61,866 nt of DNA, taken from assembly GCA_902597575.1 (NCBI GenBank), contig CACJYF010000003.1:1-61866 (forward strand), in the 5' to 3' direction. The notes under the pieces were generated by a model that saw only the letters and a list, made by a program, of their open reading frames with translations, ran no database searches and was not told the origin of the DNA. This stretch comes from an uncultured Pelagibacteraceae bacterium (lineage in GTDB: Bacteria > Pseudomonadota > Alphaproteobacteria > Pelagibacterales > Pelagibacteraceae). The translations under genes and the position numbers were made by a program. Shown piece by piece: positions 52,953 to 61,291 of this stretch (its first letter is position 1; the number at the start of each line of letters is the position of its first letter).

Positions 52953-55823
52953 TTAAGCTGCATCTTCTTTAAATTCATCCATACTAGGACAAGTACAAAA
53001 GATATTCTTATCTCCATAAACATTATCTACTCGTGCAACTGGTGGCCAAAATTTATTTAATTTCAAAAATTTAGCTGGATAAGCTGCTTCCTCTCTTGAA
53101 TATTTATGCTTCCAGTCATCTGAAGCAAGCTCCATATCTGTATGCGGAGCATTCTTGATTGGATTATCAACTTTATCAAATTTTCCAGACTTAATTTTAT
53201 CTATTTCTATTTTTATATTAATTAATGTGTCACAGAATCTGTCAAGCTCTGATAAACTCTCACTTTCAGTTGGTTCAATCATCATTGTACCAGCAACTGG
53301 CCATGACATTGTCGGAGCATGAAATCCATAATCAATTAATCTTTTTGCGATATCTTCTTCAGTAACCCCAGTCTCAGACTTAATTGTTCTGATATCAATT
53401 ATACATTCATGTGCAACGTTGCCTTTTGAACCTTTATATAAAATAGGAAAATGATCTTTAAGTCTATTAGCAATATAATTGGCGTTTAGAATTGCAACTT
53501 TAGTAGCTAGTTTAAGTCCTTCAGACCCCATCATCTTAATGTACATCCATGAAATCGACAAAATACTTGAGCTTCCCCATGGGGCAGCAGAAACTGCACC
53601 AATTCCTGTTGCAGGTCCACAATCTTTAACAACCGGATGATTAGGCAGATAAACCTGCAAATGTCTTTTACATGCAATAGGCCCCATTCCAGGTCCTCCT
53701 CCACCATGTGGAATACAAAAAGTTTTATGTAAATTAATATGACAAACATCTGGACCAAAATTTCCAGGTTTTGCGATTCCTACTAGAGCATTTAAATTTG
53801 CCCCATCCATATAAACTTGACCTCCATGTTTATGAATTAAATCACAGATGTCTGATATTTTTTCCTCGAAAACTCCATGTGTAGAGGGGTAAGTTACCAT
53901 TAATGCGCCAAGGTTTTCAGAATGCAATTCAGTTTTTTTCTTTAAATCCTCAAAATCAACATTTCCCTCTTTATCGCAATTAACTACAACAACTTTCATT
54001 CCAACCATTTGGGCGCTTGCTGGATTGGTCCCATGTGCTGAACTCGGTATTAAACATATATTTCTATTATTATCACCTCTATTTAAATGATATTTTCTTA
54101 TTACCATTAAACCTGCATATTCACCTTGGGCACCTGCATTAGGCTGAAGTGAAACTCCTGAGAAACCAGTGATTGATCTTAACCAATTTTTAAGATCTGT
54201 GAACATTGTTCTATATCCTTCCATCTGTTCAATAGGCACAAATGGATGAGGCTCTGCTAATTCTCTCCATGAAATAGGTATCATTTCTGCGGTAGCATTT
54301 AATTTCATCGTACATGAACCTAAAGCAATCATAGTTCTATTAAGAGCAATATCCTTATCTTCTAGCTTTTTTAGATATCTGAGCATTTCTGTTTCAGAAT
54401 GATATGAATTAAAAATAGGATGTTCTAAATACTTAGAAGTTCTTAACAAATTTTTTGGTAGATTGGGTAAACTTACCGTAGGATCCTCTTCTTTGATAGA
54501 CTCTGCTGCATTAAAAATTTTAAGTAATTGATTTACTCTATAAACATTTTTCTTTTCATCAAAAGAAACAGCAAGCATTTCTGAATTTACTTTTCTAATA
54601 TTTACTTTTTGAGCTAAGGCGTTTTTAAAAATTTGATCAGTCTTTTCTTTAGTAATAATTGTTACTGTATCAAAAAAGTAATCTGAATATAATTCATATC
54701 CAGATTGCTTTATTTTATCAGCAAAATTTTTTGCTAATTGAGATACTCTCTCAGAAATATTTCTTATTCCATTTGGACCATGATAAATAGCATATGCTGC
54801 AGAAACTATTGCTAATAAAGCTTGTGCAGTACAAATGTTGCTTGTGGCTTTATCTCTTCTGATATGTTGCTCCCTAGTCTGTAGTGACAATCTGTAAGCT
54901 TTATTGCCATGTCTATCCACTGAAACACCAACTATTCTTCCTGGCATAGATCTTTTATACTCATCTTTCGTTGCAAAAAATGCTGCATGAGGTCCCCCAT
55001 AACCCATTGGAATACCAAACCTTTGAGAACTACCAACTGCAATATCAGCTCCAAGCTCACTTGGTGTTTTTAGTTTAGCAAGAGCTAGAAGATCACATGC
55101 TAAAATTGCTTTACCATTTTTTTTATGAATCTTGCTTATTGCCTCACTAGGATCCTTAATATCACCTAAAGTTCCAGGGTACTGTAAAATTCCACAAACA
55201 ATATCTTCTTTTAACTGTTCTAAAACTTTATCCTCATTTCCAACAAGAACTTTTAAACCCATAGGCTCTGCCCTAGTTTGTATAACATCAATTGTTTGTG
55301 GATGACAATTTTCTGATACAAAAACTAAATCATTGTCACTTTTATTTAATCTATGACTTAAACCCATTGCCTCTGCTGCCGCTGTGCCCTCATCAAGCAA
55401 AGATGCGTTTGCAATATCCATCCCTGTAAAATCAACAATCATTTGTTGGAAGTTTAATAACATTTCTAATCTTCCTTGAGCTACCTCAGGCTGATATGGT
55501 GTATAAGAAGTATACCAACCTGGGTTTTCTAATATATTTCTTAAAATGACATACGGCGTATACGTTCCATAATAACCCATACCAATAAAATTTGAGTAAA
55601 TTTGATTTTTTTTCGAAATTTCTTTTAGTTTTCTTAATGCTTCATATTCTGAATTTGATTCACCAATATTTAACTCACCCTTAAACTGTATTTTTTCTGG
55701 TACAGTGTTGTCTATTAAATCATCCAGAGATTTATAATTTAACTTTTTTAACATTTTTAATTGATCATCTTCTGAGGGACCAATGTGTCTTTTCAAAAAA
55801 TCTTTTTGTGAATTTTGTAACAT
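52953..55823 (-). CDS. gcvP: Glycine dehydrogenase (decarboxylating), P protein
   Basis: PLP enzyme of the glycine cleavage system: decarboxylates glycine and passes aminomethyl to GcvH. 956 residues, the fused single-chain form. FLKRHIGPSEDDQLKML at the start, YTPYQPEVAQGRLEMLLNFQ, and the PLP lysine in HINLHKTFCIPHGGGGPGMG (near residue 700). The C-terminal APTMSWPVAGTMMIEPTESE is conserved. Overlaps gcvH by one base. Confidence 0.98.
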   Translation of the reverse strand: MLQNSQKDFLKRHIGPSEDDQLKMLKKLNYKSLDDLIDNTVPEKIQFKGELNIGESNSEYEALRKLKEISKKNQIYSNFIGMGYYGTYTPYVILRNILENPGWYTSYTPYQPEVAQGRLEMLLNFQQMIVDFTGMDIANASLLDEGTAAAEAMGLSHRLNKSDNDLVFVSENCHPQTIDVIQTRAEPMGLKVLVGNEDKVLEQLKEDIVCGILQYPGTLGDIKDPSEAISKIHKKNGKAILACDLLALAKLKTPSELGADIAVGSSQRFGIPMGYGGPHAAFFATKDEYKRSMPGRIVGVSVDRHGNKAYRLSLQTREQHIRRDKATSNICTAQALLAIVSAAYAIYHGPNGIRNISERVSQLAKNFADKIKQSGYELYSDYFFDTVTIITKEKTDQIFKNALAQKVNIRKVNSEMLAVSFDEKKNVYRVNQLLKIFNAAESIKEEDPTVSLPNLPKNLLRTSKYLEHPIFNSYHSETEMLRYLKKLEDKDIALNRTMIALGSCTMKLNATAEMIPISWRELAEPHPFVPIEQMEGYRTMFTDLKNWLRSITGFSGVSLQPNAGAQGEYAGLMVIRKYHLNRGDNNRNICLIPSSAHGTNPASAQMVGMKVVVVNCDKEGNVDFEDLKKKTELHSENLGALMVTYPSTHGVFEEKISDICDLIHKHGGQVYMDGANLNALVGIAKPGNFGPDVCHINLHKTFCIPHGGGGPGMGPIACKRHLQVYLPNHPVVKDCGPATGIGAVSAAPWGSSSILSISWMYIKMMGSEGLKLATKVAILNANYIANRLKDHFPILYKGSKGNVAHECIIDIRTIKSETGVTEEDIAKRLIDYGFHAPTMSWPVAGTMMIEPTESESLSELDRFCDTLINIKIEIDKIKSGKFDKVDNPIKNAPHTDMELASDDWKHKYSREEAAYPAKFLKLNKFWPPVARVDNVYGDKNIFCTCPSMDEFKEDAA

Positions 55824-56203
55824 TATGCGGAGCTCTCCTTTGCAAATATATCGTATTCATCTTTACTCATTAAAGTATCCATCTCTGACTTATCTTTAAT
55901 TTTTAATTTAAAGAACCAGGCAGAGTTTTCTGGATCCTGATTTATTTTTGATGGGTCATCAACAATAGATTGATTTAAATCAATAACCTCACCGCTTACC
56001 GGTGTGTATACATCACTTGCAGCTTTTGTAGATTCAACTACCCCTGCTGTTCCATCCTTTTCTACATTAGATCCTTTTTCTGGAAGTTCTGCAAAAACTA
56101 TATCTCCAAGCATTTCTGTTGCATGCTTAGTTATCCCAATAGTAGCTATTTCTCCCTCTAATATAATCCACTCGTGTTCTTTAGAAAATTTTACCTCACT
56201 CAT
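55823..56203 (-). CDS. gcvH: Glycine cleavage system H protein
   Basis: Lipoyl carrier shuttling aminomethyl between P and T proteins. 126 residues: [29 protein letters not shown] and the lipoylation site [18 protein letters not shown] (Lys60). Coupled to gcvT (stop/start overlap at 56203) and gcvP. Confidence 0.98.
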   Translation of the reverse strand: MSEVKFSKEHEWIILEGEIATIGITKHATEMLGDIVFAELPEKGSNVEKDGTAGVVESTKAASDVYTPVSGEVIDLNQSIVDDPSKINQDPENSAWFFKLKIKDKSEMDTLMSKDEYDIFAKESSA

Positions 56204-57306
56204 TAGTTAACTCCTTTTACATAACTTTTTTTATAAAAAGGCAAACCACAAATTGTAGCTGGATGCTTTTTACCTCTAACCTCTAAAAATATTTTAGTAT
56301 CTTTTTTAGAAAATTTATTTTCAACATATCCCATGGCTACAGGGCCATTGACACTTGGTCCAAAGGTTCCACTTGTTATTTCACCAATTTCTGAATTAGA
56401 TTCATTGTATATTTTAGTTTTTTCTCTAGCAATTATTCTTCCCTCTGGTTTTATCCCTACTCTTATCTTATTCACTCCATGGTTTAATTGTTTAGTAATT
56501 ATATCTGATCCAATAAAGTTTCCTTTTAAGATTCTCTCTTTTGAAATTGCCCATTTTAAATTTGCTTCAACCGGAGTCTTATCTTTACTTAATTCATGAC
56601 CATATAAGCACAGACCAGCTTCCAATCTTAATGTATCACGTGCTCCAAGACCAATTAATTTTGCACCTTTATCGATTAATCTTCTTGTAAACCTATCTGC
56701 AAATTCATTAGTTAGTGATACCTCGAAACCATCTTCACCTGTATATCCTGATCTCGTAACGTAAATGTTGTGATCATCCAGTGTAAACCAATTGCCTGAC
56801 ATAAAATTTAAATTTTCAACACCTTGAATAACACTTTTTAAAATTTCTACAGATTTAGGTCCTTGGATTGCAATTAAAGATCTTTCCTCATCCAAAATCA
56901 TTTTATATTTATCGTTCAATAGTTCTTTTAAAATTTTATAATCATTTTCTTTGCAAGCAGCATTTAGAATAATTAAAAAACCATCTTTGATTTTAGTAAT
57001 TATTAAATCATCATAAATTCCGGCATTGTCACTCATTAGAAAACTATATTTTGAGTGATTTAACTTTAAATTTTTTAAGTCTAACGGAAAAATTCTCTCC
57101 AAATCATCAACTAAATCTTCTTGGCCATAGATAAATAATTGACCCATGTGCGAAACATCAAAAATACCAGAATGGTTTCTTGTGTATCTATGCTCTTCAA
57201 CAATACCCTCAGAATATTGAATTGGCATTTGATAACCTGCAAACTCTACAAATTTTGCTTTGCTGTCTTGGTGCAATTGATAAAGCGATGTTTTTTTTGT
57301 ATCCAT
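56203..57306 (-). CDS. gcvT: Aminomethyltransferase, T protein of glycine cleavage
   Basis: Transfers the aminomethyl carbon to tetrahydrofolate, giving 5,10-methylene-THF and ammonia. 367 residues: [51 protein letters not shown] and [20 protein letters not shown] are diagnostic. First gene after the tandem glycine riboswitch, so expression should rise with glycine. Confidence 0.98.
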   Translation of the reverse strand: MDTKKTSLYQLHQDSKAKFVEFAGYQMPIQYSEGIVEEHRYTRNHSGIFDVSHMGQLFIYGQEDLVDDLERIFPLDLKNLKLNHSKYSFLMSDNAGIYDDLIITKIKDGFLIILNAACKENDYKILKELLNDKYKMILDEERSLIAIQGPKSVEILKSVIQGVENLNFMSGNWFTLDDHNIYVTRSGYTGEDGFEVSLTNEFADRFTRRLIDKGAKLIGLGARDTLRLEAGLCLYGHELSKDKTPVEANLKWAISKERILKGNFIGSDIITKQLNHGVNKIRVGIKPEGRIIAREKTKIYNESNSEIGEITSGTFGPSVNGPVAMGYVENKFSKKDTKIFLEVRGKKHPATICGLPFYKKSYVKGVN

Positions 57307-57507
57307 ATTAACTCTTTTTACCCATCTGTATATTTGCCTGAGAGTTTTGCTCCTTCGGCGAGAATTTAATCTCTTTCCAGAGTTAATATGTTACGGTCCA
57401 TTTTGCCTGAGAGATTCCTGGGTGGTTGCTCCTTCGGCGCTACAAAAATTTGTAGTCTCTCCCGTAATTAAGTCCCTTGTATCATAAATTATCATAAACA
57501 TAAATAT
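57307..57507 (-). promoter_or_regulatory. gcvT leader: tandem glycine riboswitch with upstream promoter region
   Basis: Two glycine aptamers lie back to back on the minus strand. Each carries the conserved GCCGAAGGAGCAA (57438-57426 and 57359-57347) and CTCTCAGGCAAA (57413-57401 and 57344-57333). The upstream aptamer begins with GGGAGAG near 57463 and closes with TGGACCGTAA; the second closes with CAGATGGG. The second ends about 15 bases before the gcvT ATG with no terminator hairpin, so control of translation initiation is more likely than attenuation. Glycine-activated riboswitches of this type have been described in SAR11. The ~40 bases between the first aptamer and the transporter stop (57466-57507) must hold the promoter; TATGAT near 57489 is a possible -10. 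Confidence 0.95.
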
Positions 57508-58380
57508 TTAATATGCTTTCTTTTTAGTTAAAAATTTATTCAAAAACTGCAAAACAACTGCTGTGATAACTATTGAACCCCCAATTAAAACAAAAATAGG
57601 CGGATTCTCATTCGCAAACATCCAGGCCCACATCGGACCTAGAACGGCTTCTGTTAACATTATTATACCAACGAAAGCGGAAGGAGTTGACCTTGCCCCA
57701 ATTGTAATAAATATAAAACCAAAACCTAATTGAAAAAAACCTGCTAAAAATCCCAAAAAAATATCTTTTGAAGATATAATTATCGTTGGCGACATTAATA
57801 ATCCAATTATCATTGCAAATATACCTGCCACTAATTGAAGTGGAATCATATCGACCTCAGGAAACTTTCTTACTATTAATATTAAAATTGCAAAAGAGAT
57901 TGGCATTACAAATGCCACAAGATTGCCAGTCATTTCACCAGGAGAGATTGAAGTTCCAAGCATCAAAAAAATACCTGAGATAGCAAGCAATATACAAAAG
58001 AAAGTAAGTTTAGATATTGTCTCCTTCAAAAAAACATAACCAAATATTGCCAAAAAAAGAGTTTGTGTTTGAATAATAAAATTTGTATTTGCCACAGTAG
58101 TTTCGTACATAGCAAATACATAACTGGCAAAACCTAAAGATAAAATAGCTCCACCAACAAATCCAGTAATTCCAGATTTAGTTAGAGCACTAAAAAATTT
58201 TTTTTTATAAGTAAACAAAAGAAAAAAACTAACAACAATTATAAAGAAAAATGATCGCCAAAATAAAATTTGCCAGAGCGTCGAGCCTTCAAAAGATTTA
58301 ACAATTAATCCTCCAAAACTTAAGCTTACAGCGCCTAAAAAAACTAGAAAAGGTCCAGGTATTATTTTGATTAAGTTCAT
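57508..58380 (-). CDS. EamA/DMT-family transporter linked to 5-oxoprolinase
   Basis: 290 residues, ten helices in two EamA repeats. FLVFLGAVSLSFGGLIVKSF, ASYVFAMYETTVANTNFIIQ and RSTPSAFVGIIMLTEAVLGP followed by MWAWMF are typical. It overlaps pxpC by four bases, so it is the last gene of the pxpB-pxpC-transporter unit. Movement of 5-oxoproline or a related compound is a reasonable guess from position only. Confidence 0.86.
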   Translation of the reverse strand: MNLIKIIPGPFLVFLGAVSLSFGGLIVKSFEGSTLWQILFWRSFFFIIVVSFFLLFTYKKKFFSALTKSGITGFVGGAILSLGFASYVFAMYETTVANTNFIIQTQTLFLAIFGYVFLKETISKLTFFCILLAISGIFLMLGTSISPGEMTGNLVAFVMPISFAILILIVRKFPEVDMIPLQLVAGIFAMIIGLLMSPTIIISSKDIFLGFLAGFFQLGFGFIFITIGARSTPSAFVGIIMLTEAVLGPMWAWMFANENPPIFVLIGGSIVITAVVLQFLNKFLTKKKAY

Positions 58381-59336
58381 TCAATTTGAGAAATTAAATT
58401 TTGAGTTTCTAAGTCATATAACTTAAATAAATTTTCTGCGCTAGATAAATCAACTTGCTTAAACTTTATTTTAGAACCTGGTGATAGTTGAACTAATTTT
58501 TCGTAATCAGCACTTATTACTACTCCTATTTTTGGATAGCCTCCTATAGTTCCATGATCTGAAAGCATAACAATAGGATTACCATCTGCAGGCACCTGTA
58601 TTACTCCTTTTATTAATCCTTCTGATTTAATGTTGGTATCAATAATATTCTCTATTTTAGGTCCTTCCAACCTCATACCCATACGATCAGTTAACTTTGA
58701 AACAATAAATTCTTTTTCTAGAAAGGTTTTTTTTCCTTTATCTGAAAAATAATCAAAATTTGTTCCTTTAATTATTCTAATATTTTCTATTTTAGTATTT
58801 ATATAATTTAATTTTCTTTCCATTAATTGATTATTCAATTTTGAAATATTTATCACTTGTTCGTTTTCAAGCTTTTTACCATCATTTGCACCAATCATTG
58901 CTTTTGTATTTGTTGAACAACTAGACCATTGATATTTTAAATCTATTTGACCACCAATAGCTAAATATCCATACACAGACTTATTGGTAGATAAAATATC
59001 TAATTCATCACCATTCTCTAAATTTAAAGATTGATAGCAGTTACCATCAATAGTTATATCTTTTTTTTTGATTTTAAAATTTATGTCACCTGTGATTGCA
59101 ATATTAATTTTATTTCCAAAATATTTTAGTAAAGGGCCTTGGTACGCAAATTCTAAAGCAGGTGAATTTATCTTATTACCCACAAGTTTATTTGATAATA
59201 AATAATTTCTTTTATCCATTGCTCCACTAAAAGGAATACCAACATGATAGAGATTTTTTCGACCCTCATCTTGAAAAGTAGTGTTAATTCCTGCTCTGAT
59301 AACTTGAAAATAATTTTTACTCACTGTAACTTTCAT
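58377..59336 (-). CDS. pxpC: 5-oxoprolinase subunit PxpC (KipA/AHS2 domain)
   Basis: With PxpA and PxpB opens 5-oxoproline (pyroglutamate) to glutamate using ATP. The ATG at 59336 (MKVTVSKNYFQVIRAGINT) is preferred to one 13 codons upstream, giving ~319 residues. TTFQDEGRKNLYHVGIPFSG, ALEFAYQGPLLKYFGNKINI, and VSKLTDRMGMRLEGP with SEGLIKGVIQVPADGNPIV are AHS2 signatures. Overlaps pxpB by 20 bases. Confidence 0.94.
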   Translation of the reverse strand: MKVTVSKNYFQVIRAGINTTFQDEGRKNLYHVGIPFSGAMDKRNYLLSNKLVGNKINSPALEFAYQGPLLKYFGNKINIAITGDINFKIKKKDITIDGNCYQSLNLENGDELDILSTNKSVYGYLAIGGQIDLKYQWSSCSTNTKAMIGANDGKKLENEQVINISKLNNQLMERKLNYINTKIENIRIIKGTNFDYFSDKGKKTFLEKEFIVSKLTDRMGMRLEGPKIENIIDTNIKSEGLIKGVIQVPADGNPIVMLSDHGTIGGYPKIGVVISADYEKLVQLSPGSKIKFKQVDLSSAENLFKLYDLETQNLISQIE

Positions 59337-59991
59337 ATTGATTTTTTGATATTTCTTTAAACAAGACGATATCACCTGGATTTATTAAATTTGGACTCAC
59401 TTCTTTTGAACTATCAAATATTTTTAATGGACTATTACCAATAACATTCCATCCACCTGGACTTTCGAAAGTATAAATATTTGCAAACTGTTCAGTCAAA
59501 GCCACTGATCCTTTAGGAACTTTAACTCTGGGAGTTTCTAGACGCTTTGCCCTCATATTTTCAGATAAATCTCCTAAAAAAGGCATGCCCGCAATAAAGC
59601 CCGTCATATAACAAAAGAATTCTTTGTTAAAAAAATTTTCATAAATTTTTTCTCTTTTAAGATTAAGTTTGTTCTCCAATCTCACTATATCTAAAGCAAA
59701 ATTTTCGTCACAACACACTGGTATCTCAATTTTTTTATTTTCTAAATCATCTTCATTTGTAATATTAAGGTTTTCTATTAACTTTTTTAAATCTTTGAAA
59801 TTCGTTTTTTTTAAATCAAAAGAAATTATTAATTTATTATAAGATGGGGATAAATTATTTATTGATGCTATATTTTCTTTCTGAATACTTTTGAAATATC
59901 TAATTACTTGAGTATTAGTTTTTCTATTTACCTCTTTACCAAAATCACAATATAATGCTGCGTCACCAAGATTTAATATATTTTTTATCAT
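59317..59991 (-). CDS. pxpB: 5-oxoprolinase subunit PxpB (KipI/AHS1 domain)
   Basis: Second subunit of the ATP-dependent 5-oxoprolinase. 224 residues: YCDFGKEVNRKTN, IPVCCDENFALDIVRLE, CYMTGFIAGMPFLGDL and TYTFESPGGWNVIG-like TFESPGGWNVIGNSPLKIFD are the AHS1 features. First gene of the minus-strand unit; its start is 27 bases from the divergent pxpA start, so the promoters must overlap the coding ends. Confidence 0.94.
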   Translation of the reverse strand: MIKNILNLGDAALYCDFGKEVNRKTNTQVIRYFKSIQKENIASINNLSPSYNKLIISFDLKKTNFKDLKKLIENLNITNEDDLENKKIEIPVCCDENFALDIVRLENKLNLKREKIYENFFNKEFFCYMTGFIAGMPFLGDLSENMRAKRLETPRVKVPKGSVALTEQFANIYTFESPGGWNVIGNSPLKIFDSSKEVSPNLINPGDIVLFKEISKNQYESYSE

Positions 59992-60018
59992 GCCATGATA
60001 TACTTAACACTTATGACT

Positions 60019-60798
60019 ATGGAAATTAATATAAATTGTGATTTAGGGGAAAAGTCAAAACATCACTCAAATAAACATGATCCAGAATTATTGGAAATAG
60101 TTAATTCTGCAAATGTTGCTTGTGGATACCATGCTGGTGATGAAGAAACTATGAGCCAAGTCATAGAAATATCAAAAAAAAATGGTGTAAGTATTGGTGC
60201 GCATCCGTCTTTTAATGATCCAGAAAATTTTGGAAGAGAAAGAATGAATTTATCTGGCTCAGAAATTGAAAAACTTATAATTGATCAATACGATATTCTT
60301 CAAAAGATAGCATTAGAACAAGGAGAAAACGTTACACATATTAAGCCTCATGGAGCTTTAAATAATATGGCATGTGAAAATATTGATTTAGCAACAATAC
60401 TTGCAAAAAGTATAAAAGGAATCAGTAAAGATTTGATTTATTTGGTTCCCACTGGGTCTAAAATGGAGGAAGCTGCAAAAAAACTTGATATGAAAATAGC
60501 CTGTGAAATATTTGCAGACAGAAATTATGAGGATAACGGTAATCTTGTTTCCCGAAAGAAACCTCATGCTTTAATTACAGATCCAGAACAGGCAAAAATA
60601 CATGTTTTAAGTATGGTTAAAAATCAGTCGCTTAATTGTCACAGTGGAAAGCAAATACCTTGTGAAATCGACTCTGTGTGTATACATGGTGACAATATGA
60701 GTTCATTGGCAACTGCTAAGTCTATCAAAGATAACTTATTAAATAATGGCCTCAAACTAAAACCCTTAAATAAAATGAGGAAGTTTAAAAATGATTAA
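60019..60798 (+). CDS. pxpA: 5-oxoprolinase subunit PxpA (LamB/YcsF family)
   Basis: Metal-dependent subunit that acts on phosphorylated 5-oxoproline. Starting at ATG 60019 (MEININCDLGE), ~259 residues; earlier in-frame ATGs at 59995 and 60013 add residues not seen in the family. NCDLGEKSKHHSN, SANVACGYHAGDEETM, IGAHPSFNDPENFGRERM, HIKPHGALNNMAC, EIFADRNYEDNGNLVSRK and SVCIHGDN are all conserved YcsF motifs. Divergent from pxpB, together completing pxpABC. Confidence 0.96.
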   Translation: MEININCDLGEKSKHHSNKHDPELLEIVNSANVACGYHAGDEETMSQVIEISKKNGVSIGAHPSFNDPENFGRERMNLSGSEIEKLIIDQYDILQKIALEQGENVTHIKPHGALNNMACENIDLATILAKSIKGISKDLIYLVPTGSKMEEAAKKLDMKIACEIFADRNYEDNGNLVSRKKPHALITDPEQAKIHVLSMVKNQSLNCHSGKQIPCEIDSVCIHGDNMSSLATAKSIKDNLLNNGLKLKPLNKMRKFKND

Positions 60799-61291
60799 AA
60801 AAATATTTTTCACAATTATATTGTCTATAACCTTAGTATCAAATTCTTATTCTGCAGGATCTAGTAGTGGAGGGGAAGGTGATGGTCCGAAAACTAAAAC
60901 ACATTATGAAAAAGCAGTTAAGTTCATTAAATTTGCAAAAAAACATGAAGAAAAAGGGAAAAAAGATAAGGCTAAATCAAACTATGAAAAAGCTTTAAAA
61001 CATTTACTTAAATCAAACAACAAAAAACCAAATAAACCAGATACTTTAAATTATTTGGGATTTACTTCTAGAAAACTAGGTGATTTTGAAAATGGTGAGA
61101 AATATTATCTTCAAGGTTTAGCTATCAATCCTTACCACATTGGTATCAATGAATATTTAGGCGAACTTTACGTAGCAACAAATAGACATAATCTTGCAGT
61201 TGAAAGATTAGAAGTTTTAGAAGGTTGTGATTGTAAAGAGTACGATGACCTAAAAGCGATTATAGCTGGAGAAAAAATTTCTAAGTATTAA
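60791..61291 (+). CDS. Exported TPR-repeat protein
   Basis: 166 residues with a signal peptide (~1-21, FFTIILSITLVSNSYSA) and a Gly/Ser-rich start to the mature part (GSSSGGEGDG). Three tetratricopeptide-like units follow at ~38-130: HYEKAVKFIKFAKKHEEKGK, NYEKALKHLLKSNN with PDTLNYLGFTSRKLGDFENG, and YLQGLAINPYHIGINEYLGE. A CDCKEYDDLK motif near the end may form a disulfide. Probably a periplasmic protein-interaction scaffold; partner unknown. Starts inside the end of pxpA. Confidence 0.82.
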   Translation: MIKKIFFTIILSITLVSNSYSAGSSSGGEGDGPKTKTHYEKAVKFIKFAKKHEEKGKKDKAKSNYEKALKHLLKSNNKKPNKPDTLNYLGFTSRKLGDFENGEKYYLQGLAINPYHIGINEYLGELYVATNRHNLAVERLEVLEGCDCKEYDDLKAIIAGEKISKY

